From NCBI GenBank assembly GCA_037447655.1, contig JBBHKE010002023.1, positions 62,001-126,000 on the forward strand: a DNA stretch of 64,000 nt, in the 5' to 3' direction. Below are positions 45,851 through 56,279 of this stretch, in pieces. The position numbers and the translations under genes were made by a program. Origin of the DNA: Zygnema cylindricum (lineage: Eukaryota > Streptophyta > Zygnematophyceae > Zygnematales > Zygnemataceae). The notes under the pieces were generated by a model. That model saw only the letters and a program-made list of their open reading frames with translations. It did not search any database and was not told where the DNA came from. How positions within the stretch are numbered: the first letter of the stretch is position 1; each line of letters opens with the position of its first letter.

Positions 45851-46177
45851 GAATCCCTTGATATTTTATGAGGCTTAAGCTGTGTGCTTTTTTGTACCTT
45901 TTGTACATTTTGTACCTTTTCCTAACGACCTTCTGGAAGAATGTTCCGATGACAAAGTATATAAGCTTCAGCAAAATAGAGAGCAAAAAATTTAAAAGTA
46001 AGTTGTCACCTGGAAAGGAAAGAGAGGAAACAAATACTATCCAATTTTCTTTGCTTTCAAACATTAAATTTTTGTCGACCAAATTTGAGGCTCGGTTTGA
46101 AGTTTTATGTACAAGATATTGTATCAAAGTAAAACAAAAGGAATGAGGTTTTTACTAACATTTCCTTTATTGTGAAA

Positions 46178-47410
46178 ATAGAAAATTCCGAGGAGATTGT
46201 GACCGTCACTTTGGTGTCTGAATACGATGAGGAGACTGTTTGTACGGCCACTCTTTCTCTTAAGGCTTTACGTCAAAGCGATTTTTTTGCGACAAAATTT
46301 TCGGGCAGATGGGAAAACAATGCCGTATCTTTCGAGAATGGCGTTCACCCGCATGAAATAAAGCTTACTCCAATAGTTTCCGCAACATCGGCATATAAGG
46401 ATGTTTTGGAAGTCATGGCAGGTGGAGAAAATACTTTTTGGGAGAAAATAGTCGACATCCAATCAGCTTTGAATATTTTGATTGTTTCTAATCAACTTTT
46501 GTACGAGGAAGGCGTAACTGCTTCGGTGCAATATTTGGAATCTGTTCCGTGGAGCGAAACTGAAACACTTCAAAAAATTATAACTGTAATTCAAAAAAGA
46601 CACTTGGATGAGGAATTGAGGCGACGTATTGTACAAAGAGTATCTCCGACAGGGAATGCATGGGCCCCTCTTCTTTTTAATGATCTTTTGCAAAAATTAC
46701 AAAGGGATGATGCAGATGATGTACTTGTTGATACAGAAACCTCTCTGTTGAAATTTGTAGAGGGAAGTCTGTTGCCTTCTTTGCCTCTTTTTGACATCAG
46801 AAAGGGTTTTTGTGACACGCTCAATTTGGCACTGAATACTTTTAATCGGAAAGTTGAGAATAGATTCGTTGATTTGAAAAGAACATCAATTTTACGCATT
46901 CCAATTTTACGCCTTAAAATCATTTTTGGCATACTAGATGTTGCTCTAAAACATCGTCCGTTTCAAATAAAAAGCCTTGAACTCCGTCATATTGGGTCGT
47001 GTTGACTGAAAAATTTAGAACTTAGTCAGTCAGGAAAATCTGGCCCTTTAAATGTTGATCTAGATAACATAGTGAAAATAGTGAAGAAATTGTTGTTAAG
47101 GAGACATCTTGTTCTTGACGTGCCACATAGAATAGAGTGGCTAAAACTTTGGTTTGAGATGCCCATTGGTGGTTATTGTATTTCCACTACCGAACTTGAG
47201 GATGCCAAAAAATATATCAAAACTTTACCGTACGAAGAACAGTGCAAATTTCTATGTAACCAGATCACCACAGGCCGTACAAATGGTGGAAACTTGGTGC
47301 AATTTTTTGAAGAAGTCCTCGCAAGAACCAAACGCCCTCTTCAAAGTAATGGATTTGTTTCTGGCATTGTGGAACCATGCAAGAAAAAATCCAGAAAAAA
47401 ATTGGGGTAG
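46178..47410 (+). pseudogene. BTB/POZ-domain protein, copy 4 with lost start codon
   Basis: Where the other copies read ATG, this one reads ATA (46178-46180). The frame is otherwise open to TGA at 47003-47005 (relatives: CAA) and continues in the same frame to 47410 (IEWLKLWFEMP, IKTLPYEEQCKFL). With no start codon and one internal stop it is most likely dead. There is little other damage, so the loss is recent. A GTG two codons earlier could be read only by non-standard initiation. Confidence 0.82.
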
Positions 47411-47861
47411 AAACATCCTAATCTTGTAAGAGATATGGAGGTTGGTTGTAATTTAGCGAATTTGTGACTCGAGTCCCTAGGTTTTATGAATAGATGACCC
47501 TTTAGGATTAAGAAAGCTAATGTCCTCGCTAATTTTAGCGTGAAATGTTATCTAGTGTATGCGAGAAAATACTATGATAATAATGAGCTTGTCATTTCCC
47601 CCCTCTCAAAGTTTTTTCACCTTGAAACAACAACTTTCTTTGTTGGTTGCCCGGCTTATACTTATGAATTTGTCATATACAACTTCTTTGTTTGTTTTTT
47701 CTTTTGTTTGTGTGTTCTTTCAATTGTTATTTTCACATTGTGAAATATTGTAGACATTCTTGTCAGATGTTTGATTTTGTGATGTCAAAGTCCAAGATGG
47801 AAGGTTAGAATTTATAATTCAACATATTACAAGAAAAAAATATCAACAAAAACATACACAT

Positions 47862-48290
47862 ATACATTGTGGGAGGGAGAGAGAGAGAGAAGGAGAGAGA
47901 GAGAGAGGGAGAGGGAGAGGGTGGGTGTCAGGATTACTTTGTGGTTGGGGTTACTTAACGCCCGCAATACAGAAAGTTTGTCACAATTTTTTTGGCTTTG
48001 GTAGGTCGTTCTTAGAATACAAAATACTTTTATAAAGACAACAATATGCGTATCCCACACCACAAATACTATGGATGACTTTATTTAGATGGAGGCCAAA
48101 ATATTTGGTTGTTTGGCAGCTGCTTTTGGGGAGAGGGAGAGAGAGAGCAAAAAAGAGGAGAGAGGGATAGGGAGAAAGAGAGGAATAGAGAGGGAGACTT
48201 TTCCTCGGTACTTGTGGTCGGCGAAACAAAACCAAAACCTGGAATATGAAAGTCGCGAGATGGTATTTTCCATATTCTAAAGAATGTAAA
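47862..48290. repeat. (GA)n tract and a LINE fragment at the end of BTB unit 4
   Basis: 47873-47925 is a GAGAGA/GGGAGA run. 48068-48250 matches the LINE segment at about 53915-54000 (ATGGATGACTTTAT, AAAATATTTGGTTGTTTGG, CGGTACTTGTGGTCGGCG), interrupted by GA-rich sequence. Confidence 0.65.
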
Positions 48291-48817
48291 GACTGTTTCT
48301 ATCATGCTTATATGATGCTTATGTAGATGTTACCCGATGTTATCCGATTTATAACCGATCTTTACAAATGTCGTATAACATTTCACCAAATATTATAAAA
48401 ACATTTTTAGCTTGGCGCCAATGTGAACACCCCTAAAGAGTTAGCGTTGCTCGTGACTGACGTGAGACATAAAATGTTAAACATCTCAACTTCTAAATAA
48501 GATATTTCAAGCCAAACCCCAGTTTATAGTGTTACTCGAAATCAATAGCTTTCAAATGTCTTTGAAATCAGTATCTTCCAGACAATTGAAGCTTAGCTTT
48601 CAAATAATTCGAAGCGAACTGCTCTCAATTTTTTCGAAATTGATAGCGTTCAAATTGTTTGAAATTTCAAAATTGTAGCTTTCAAATAGTTTGAAGCCAA
48701 TTGCACAATAGTTTCAGAAAACGGCGGCTCTCGGCGCATCTCAAATTAGAAGCCGGTTAGGGTTCAGGATTCCAAAGTTTGTCCGCTTTAGGGTTTAGAC
48801 TTCCAAGGCAACATGCC

Positions 48818-48920
48818 TGCCACGTGGCAATCTTTCGGTCACGCTGCATGTTACTTTGCTTTTTCACATTGCAAGTTATAGTTTTATCATCTGCATGAAA
48901 TATTATTATCGCCACGTGGC
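48818..48920 (+). promoter_or_regulatory. paired G-boxes upstream of BTB copy 5
   Basis: TGCCACGTGGCA at 48818-48829 and GCCACGTGGC at 48911-48920, in the same layout as copy 3. Confidence 0.5.
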
Positions 48921-49219
48921 AAATCCCTTGATATTTTATGAGGCTTAAGCGGTGTGCTTTTCTGTACCTTTTGTACCTTTTCCGAACGGCCTTCTAGAAG
49001 AATGTTCCCTTTCCAAAGTATGTGAGCTTCACCAAAAAAAAAAGAGCGGGAATTAAAAGAAAGTTGTCACCTGGGAACGAAAGACGGGAATGTAATACTT
49101 TCCAATTTTCTTTGCTTTCAAACATTTTACGGTTCGATTTGAAGTTTTATGCACAAGATATTGTATCAAAGTAAAACAAAAGAAATAAGAATTTTGCAAA
49201 CGTTTCCTTTATTTTGAAA

Positions 49220-50460
49220 ATGGCAAATTCTCAAGAGATTGTGACCATCACTTTGGTGTCTGAAGAGAATGGGGAGACTTTTTGTACGGCCACTCTCTCC
49301 CTTAAGGCGCTACGTCAAAGCGAAATTTTAGCGACTAAATTTTCGGGCAGATGGGAAAACAATGCAATATCTTTCGAGAATGGCGTTCACACGTATGAAA
49401 TAAAGCTTAATCCAATAATTTTAGCAACATCGGCATATAAGGATTTTTTGGAAGTCATGGCAGGTGGAGAACATACTTTTTGGGAGAAAATAGTTGACAT
49501 CCAATCAGCTTTGAGCATTTTGATGGTTTCAGATCAACTTTTGTACGAGGAAGGAGTAACTGCCTCGGTGCAATATTTGGAATCCGTTCCGTGGAGCGAA
49601 ACTGAAACGCTTGAAATTCAACAAATGCACTTGAATGAGAAATTGGAGGGACGTATTTTACAAAGATTATCTCCGAGGGATAATGTGGGCCCGTCTTCTT
49701 TTTAACGATCTTTTGCGCAAATTACAAAGCGATGAAAAAGTTGTACTTGTTGATACAGAAACCTCTCTCTTGAATTTCGTAAGGGGATGTTTGTTGCCTT
49801 CTTACCTTTTTTTGACATCAGAAAGGGTTTTTGTGGCACCCTCAATTTGGCATTAAATACTTTCAATCGGAAAGCTGAGAATAAAATCGTCGTTGATTTG
49901 ACAAGAACATCTACTTTAAGCATTCCAGTTTTACGCCTTAAAATCATTTTTTGCATACTAGATATTGCATTTGAACGTTTTCCATTTCAAATAACCAACC
50001 TCGAACTACGCCAAATTGGGTCGTTTCAACTGAAAAACGTAGGACATACTAAGGCAGGAAAATGGGGCCTTTTAAATGTTGATCTAGAGAACATGGTGAA
50101 ATAGTGAAAAAAATGTTGTTACGGGGACATCTTGTTCTTGACGTGCCACATAAAATAGAGTGGCTAAAAATTTGGTTTGAGATGCCCATTGGTGGTTATA
50201 GTATTTCCCCTGCCGAACTTGAGGATGCCAAAAAATATATCAAAACTTTACCGTACGAAGAACAGTGCAACTTTCTATGTAACCGGATCACCACAGGCCG
50301 TACAAATGGTGGAAATTTGGTGCACTTTTTGAAGAAGTCCTCGCAAAAACCCAACGTCCTCTTTGAAAGTAATGGATTTTTCTTGGAAATTGTGGAACCA
50401 CGGAATAATATTGGGGTAAAAATAACATTTTTTTGTGAAAGACATGGAGGTTGGTTTTAA
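49220..50460 (+). pseudogene. BTB/POZ-domain protein, decayed copy 5
   Basis: ATG at 49220. The frame is open to 49705 and then shifts near 49670-49690, near 49800 and near 50100 (one A lost in the run before VKKMLLRGHLVLDVPH). A short deletion removes several residues after SETETLEIQQ. The segments together cover the whole family protein. It is closest to copy 4, with which it shares WEKIVDIQSAL and the AEDAKKYIKTLPYEEQC-type C-terminal motif. Confidence 0.85.
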
Positions 50461-51095
50461 TTTAGCAGATTTGTGACTCTCGAGTCCTTAGGTTTTGTTA
50501 GTTTTTGTGATAAGTTTATGCATGTGTGTCGTAATTTGGAATTTCTAAATAGAGGATTAAGAAGCTAATGTCCTTCGTAATAATAGCGTGAAATGTTATT
50601 TAGTGTGTGTGAGGAAATACTATGATAACTAATGAGTTTGTCTTTTCCCCTCTCTCAATTGTTTCAACTTTTTTTTGTTGGTAACTTAGCTTATACTTAG
50701 GAATGTGTGTCAGTTCATGCACAAAGTCTTTGTTTTTTTTTCTTTTGTTTGTTTGTTTCATTTTGAAACATTGTGGACATTCTTGTCAGATGTTTGATTT
50801 TGTGATGTCAATGTCAAAGATGGAGGGCTAGAATTCAAAAAAATAGAATAAATTACAAGAGAAAAATACTAACAAAACCATGCACACATATATACTGTTG
50901 TGGGAATCAAATATCAACAAAACAATACACACATATATAGTGTTATGGGTGGTGTCAGGATTATTTTATTTTGTGGTCGGGGTTACTTACGCTCGCCATA
51001 CAAAAAGTTTGTCACAATTTTTTAGGCTTTGGTAGGCTTTCCTTGAATACAAAATACTTTTATGAAGATAAAATTATATTTGTCTCGCACCACAA

Positions 51096-51350
51096 ATACT
51101 ATGGATGACTTTATTGGAATGGAGGTCAAGATATTTGGTTGTTTGGAAGTTGCTTTTGGGGAGAGGGAGAGGGAGCGGGAGAGGAGCGAGGGAGAAAGGG
51201 AGAGCGGGATATGGAGAAAGAGAGGGAGAATGTTCCTCGGTACATGTGGTCGGCGAAATAAAACATGGAATATGAAAGTTGGTATTGTCCAGATTCCTCT
51301 CCCTCTCCCTCTCCCTTTCCTTTTCCCTCTCTCTCTCCCTCTTCCTCTAT
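51096..51350 (+). repeat. LINE fragment and simple sequence at the end of BTB unit 5
   Basis: This is the counterpart of 48068-48250 (ATGGATGACTTTATTGGAAT, GATATTTGGTTGTTTGG), then CTCCCT/CTCTCC simple sequence up to the larger LINE-like element. Confidence 0.6.
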
Positions 51351-51374
51351 GATTTGGGAGCCCCCCGCCCGCGA

Positions 51375-54300
51375 TTGTACACCCGTATTCCTATGGTCGT
51401 CAGGACCATAGTACAAGATGCCCTCCACCTCCCATTGTCCCACATTTTTTCAAACCCGACGGACATTGCTCCTTGGCACCTTCTTTTTATGTTCTCTCTC
51501 TCGGTCTTAGTCTTTCCAGGTCGTGGAGGGGGCAGTGGGGCTAGAGAAACTATGGCGCGTTGTCGCCGATTCTTTCGTGGTGATTGGAAGGCCCTCCACT
51601 CGAGCATGAGAATGAGGTATCGGGCACCTCTTTCATACCACGTCGCCCACCTAAGCCATCAAATGTCTCGACCTCTTATCGTCGAGCAATTCACTTGAGC
51701 CGTGTTGGTGAGCTTTCTCCAGCGGTTCGGGCTCTACAACCATTCACCCTTGCCCCCCAATCTTCTTCCACTAGTGAGGTCCTTCTAGCTCTCCACCCTC
51801 GTGTACCTTCCCCTTTACCCCCTTCCATCCACGCCTCTGAGCCTTTTGAGAGTTTTACTTTGGATCGAGAGGTTTTTATTAAGGCCCTTAGCTCTTCTCC
51901 TCACCTTTAGCGTGGGGCCCCTCGGGCACAGTGTATGAGTTGTTTCGCGATGTTTTGCCCCCTGAATCAGGGGGGGGGGTTCGATGTGTTTTTCCGAGTC
52001 TGTTCTCTTATTGCTAGTGGAGATGTACCCCCTCGGATTTGTGATCTTCTCACGGCGTCTCGCCTTGTGGCAGTCGCCAAACCTAATGGTGGGATCCGCC
52101 CAATTGTCGTGGGAGAGGTTTTATATAGATTGGTGGCTCGTGCGATATGTCTCCAACACCAACCAACTTTCCATGACTATTTCTCTCCTCATTAGTTCGG
52201 AGTGGCCACGAGAGGAGGCTGTGAGGCCGTGGTCCACGGGATTAGGGCTTTGTTGGATGTACATCCGGATTGGTTGGTCCTTCAGGTCAACGTTTCAAAT
52301 GCGTTCAATACGGTGGATCGGAACGTGATTTTTTCAGAGCTTATGGCGGCTCCATCTCCAATTGTCCAATTATTCCTTTTTGTACGGGCTTTCTTTTCTT
52401 TGACAAGCACTTTTTCCTTCTCGGCCGACGGTGATCTCATTCCTCTCTCCTCTGCGACTGGCACTTGCCAAGACGACCCTCTCGTCGGACCTTTGTTCGC
52501 CCTCGCCCATTAGCGGCCCCTTCGTGCTTCCGCAACCGCCTTCCCTTTTTGCCTTTTCCCTTCGGTTGCTGATGATACACACATTATTGGGCCTCGAGAA
52601 CAAGTGGTGTTGGCCTATGATTTTTTTTAGGGAACGTTTAGCATAACTCAACCTTTGAGTTCAGCCTTCGAAGTGTGTTATTTGATCTTCTCATGATATT
52701 CCACTTTTCTTTACTCCCTCTCCTAGTTTTCAAACCCCTTCTCCTTCTGATGGCATTCGTGTGCTTGGTTGCCACCTTGGTTCGAATACTTTTGTGACCT
52801 AATTCCTTCACGATGCTTTACAGACAGATCTAGCCCAAGTGGACGACCTTCCTCACCTTCCTGATCCCCAAGTGGCTTTTGCTATGTTAACTAGGTGTTT
52901 TCCCCACCGCCCTTTTTACCTTGCTCGTACTTCCCCTCTCACCTCGTCGTTTGTCTCCTCTCTGGGCTTTTGACGATCGCCTTATGGACGTCCTCCACAC
53001 TTTGTTAGGTCGTGGGGCTTTCGATTGCGGGGCTTTCGATTGCGAGTCTGGGCCCTCGGCCCGCGTTCAGGTATCCCTCCCTGTCTCTACAAGGGGGGGT
53101 TGGGTCTATTATCAACTGCTCCTGTTGCTCCCGCTGCATATTTGGGAAGTTGGTGCCTTATTGCCTCTACTCTTGTTTCCCGTTTCTTGGCTGGGGACAC
53201 CCCTGTTCTAGCTACCGTTGTCCCCCGGGTTTCAGACGGTGTGTTTGCCTTCCAACGGTCTCTATTGGACGCGTCACGTTCTCTTCCTCCCCATGCCCTA
53301 GTGGATGTGCCGATTTTCTCCACCCTTGTTACAAAATCCGTTGAGCGTGTCTAGGAATCAATTACCGACCGGGTTGTCGCCGCCATTAAATCCGAGCTTC
53401 TCAAGGCGCTTCCCTCTGATTCTTCGCGTGCCGTCTTTTCTCTTGTGGTGGACCTGGTTTTGGGTCTTGGCTTTTTGCTACACCTATTTTGTCCACTCTC
53501 CGATTCTCCTCTGCTCAGTTCACCACCGTCCTTCGGTTTCGCCTTGGCCTCCCCCATCCTCCTTTACTTGGCTCTCTTGTTTGTGCTTGTGGTCGTGTCT
53601 TGGGGCCCGATGGTGTCCATTTGCTTTGTTGCTCACATGGGGGACATTTGATCTAGGTGCACGACACTATCCGCGACGCCGTTGCGACTATCGCTTCAGA
53701 GGGGGGCTTTTCTGTGCGTCGGGAGGTTTCTAATAGTATTCCCTCGCGTCGGATCGATATTGTTTTACTCGATGGTGCCCGTCGTATCTTCGGTGATATT
53801 GTCTTGGCGAATCCTACTTAAGCGACGGTTGTTGGTCAGGCGGCTCGGCATGTTGGGGTGGCGGCTCGTGATGCCCCTAGGGCGAAGGAGCGTGATTATG
53901 CCCACCGGGACCCTATGGATGACTTTATTCTGATGGCGGTCAAGATCTTTGGTTGTCTGGGTGTTGCAATGGACGAGTTTCTCCGTACTTGTGCTCGACG
54001 TGCTTTCGAGCGCCGAGGACCTGGGAGTCCTCCTCCTTCGGTTCTTACTTCTTTTTATCCTCAACGCTTATCTGTGGCTTTACAACGAGTGCATGCTTCT
54101 ATTCTCCTCCGATCGGCTGTTGCGGTTATGGATCGTCGCCGTGTTCTGAAACTCCCTCAACGTGCTCCTTCGGGTTGGGGGGACTTACGAGGTTGCTTTT
54201 CGTAGATTGTTTAATTGGGGGAGATTGTTGGGATTGTGGTTGTAGATTTGGGTTTTTCCCGTTGCCGTGCTTTCATTTTGGGTTTGGGTGCTTTTATTTT

Positions 54301-54830
54301 CCTTGTTGTTGTTTTCTTTTTGTTTTTGTGTTCCTATTTTTGTTTATTCCCCTGGTAGTTTTTCGGCTTTGGCCATGCCACCCCTTTTGTGACTCGGGAG
54401 GAGCCATTTATCGGCGACTCTCGATCTCGTCTGCACAAAAGATTGATTGTCCATATTCCTCTTTCCTCCCCTTCCCTCTCTTCTCTCTCCCTTCTCCTTC
54501 TCTCTCTCCAACCTGGGATATGGAAGTTAGTAATTGTTCAGATTCCATTTGTATATCATATTACAAAATGAAGATCTTCGATGAAGAAAAGACTGTATAG
54601 AATGTGACTGTATAGAATGCTGTGTAAATTTATTTAAGTTTTGACCTCCAAATATAATATGGTTGTGAATAGTTGACAGTACAAAAGGCCACAATTATGT
54701 CTCGTCACATATGCTTTTTTGTGGTTATATTTCCCAGTATCGGTGCTGTTGTTGTAACATTGAGATTTTTGTTTTGAATTGCTTTTTCAATTGTTTCAAC
54801 TCTCGACAGAAATGTGCGTGAAAATATGAG
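51375..54830 (+). mobile_element. non-LTR (LINE-like) retroelement, decayed
   Basis: This holds the reverse-transcriptase region described separately, a conserved C-terminal region and an AT-rich 3' tail (54510-54830). The tail recurs at 30770-31082 and 34305-34600. There are no LTRs. The 5' end is not defined; simple sequence at 51290-51350 precedes it. Confidence 0.7.
51584..54205 (+). pseudogene. LINE-like reverse transcriptase with a conserved C-terminal domain
   Basis: One frame carries the RT from 51584 to about 52600 with only three stops (51908-51910, 52193-52195, 52511-52513). Motifs: AVAKPNGGIRPIVVGEVLYR; motif A NVSNAFNTVDR (52289-52321); motif B GTCQDDPLVGPLFALAH; motif C VADDTHIIG (52565-52591). 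The same frame reappears at 53657-54205 with one TAA near 53820. There RRIDIVLLDG, DIVLANPT and AVKIFG are followed by a basic helical end (QRLSVALQRVHASIL). Between 52600 and 53650 the frame is broken by indels. The spaced acidic residues and the basic residue of the C-terminal part resemble a PD-(D/E)XK (restriction-like) nuclease, which some LINE groups carry downstream of RT. That last point is inference. Confidence 0.75.
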
Positions 54831-54842
54831 AGGTGTCACAAT

Positions 54843-55050
54843 TTAGAACAAATAAGTACAAATAGGTACAAATAGGTATAGATAGGTACAGATAGGTACA
54901 AATAGGCACAGTAGGTACAAATAGGTACAAATAGGTACAAATAGGTACAAATAGGTACAATTGGTACAAATAGGTACAAATAGGTACAAACAGGTATTAT
55001 AAGTACAAATAGGTTACAAACAGGTAAAGAATAAGTACATATAGGTACAT
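54843..55050. repeat. (GGTACAAATA)n minisatellite
   Basis: About 20 units of 10 bp with minor variants (GGTACAGATA, GGCACAGTA). The frame on the minus strand is only the translation of this repeat. Confidence 0.92.
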
Positions 55051-55053
55051 TAC

Positions 55054-55261
55054 TATACCGCCCATTAGCATTTAGCACTAAAGATTTATTATTGTTAATG
55101 AGAAATTATAATTAATTATACTATTAGTCTAGTGCAAAGGGACGTGGCAATTATTTTCCCACTTCCTTCAATAGCGTTGTTAACACTATTTTTATAATTT
55201 TCAACAAAAGAAAGTCGCAACTGAAACGGTGTTATTAACTCTAATAACAATGGGCAGTATA
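55054..55261. mobile_element. small MITE-like element next to the minisatellite
   Basis: Left end TATACCGCCCATTAGCA; right end in reverse complement TATACTGCCCATTGTTATTA. About 208 bp and AT-rich. The ends are related to the TACACCG family and to GATAGCTACACTGCYCGTCG at 28250 and 32140. Confidence 0.5.
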
Positions 55262-56279
55262 TTCATCACTATTAGAATAAAACGTTTTTTGGGACAAAAA
55301 AACATCATCTCATTTTCATCTGTTGAATTGTTTCTTTAATTGACCAATCAAAAGGTAAAAACTTTTACCTTCGAATGTCTTCCTTCACTAAAACGTTAAG
55401 ATGTTTTTTCAAGTGTTAAAACGTTTTTTCGGGCACCTTCAATTTTATTTTCAATTTGTCGGATTTTCATTACAAGGCAAGTGTCACTTTCTCACTTTTG
55501 TTCCACCCTTTAAAAAAAAAAAAATGACAGTTTCAAAGTAAAGTTATAGATCAACCAGTGTCGGGAAAAAAAAAGTGAAAAAGGTGAAAAAAGTGAAAAA
55601 AGTGAAAAAAAGTGAAAAAGTGCCCGAAAAATGTTTAGAATTAATAGCAAATGAAAGGAACACCAACTTTTTGTTTCAAAATTTTAAGCTTTTACAAAAT
55701 AAAATTAAACTTCATTGAAATTAAACTGGAATAAAACTAAATGGAAATGAAATTAAATTAAAATGAAATTAATTTAAAATGAAAATAAACTTAATAGAGA
55801 TTAAATTGAAATGAAAAACAAAAAAATCCTAAAATAAATTTGAAATTTACAAATTAAATTTCCCTGGAGGGTTTTTATTAGTAACCGTAATATAAACATT
55901 GGGACAAAAAAAATACGATATCCATTGCTCACTACTATGAACTTAAAACTGGTCTCCAATTTATTCCACTTTATCCACACTAAATCGTGTAAGTAAAAAA
56001 TACGACTAAAAAAAAGTTCTCAAAAATAGAAAAAAAACATTCAAAACAGGTTTCTTTTTCCAAAACCTAATTCTCCGGTCCGAATAAACACCTATTTAAA
56101 AGTGAAAAGAAGATGTGTTAAAAACCTTACAAAACCCCAAAAAAACCTTTAATAATCCTAAAAATTCATAAAATCCCTAAAAACCATAAAAACCAAAATG
56201 AAAAAAACCCTAAAAAATAATTAAAAACCCGCGAAATTGCAAATAACAACCCTGGTAGTAGAAATAGGCAAGTTTTGAG
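55262..56279. other. AT-rich intergenic stretch downstream of the WD40 gene
   Basis: No gene. It holds GTGAAAAAG iterations (55565-55622), AAATTAAAATGAAATTAA-type sequence (55700-55860), and CCCTAAAAA-like sequence at 56130-56225. Confidence 0.5.

Noticed and set aside
54836-55078. An 80-codon minus-strand frame with LYLFVPI repeats
   Set aside because: It is the translation of the GGTACAAATA tandem repeat.
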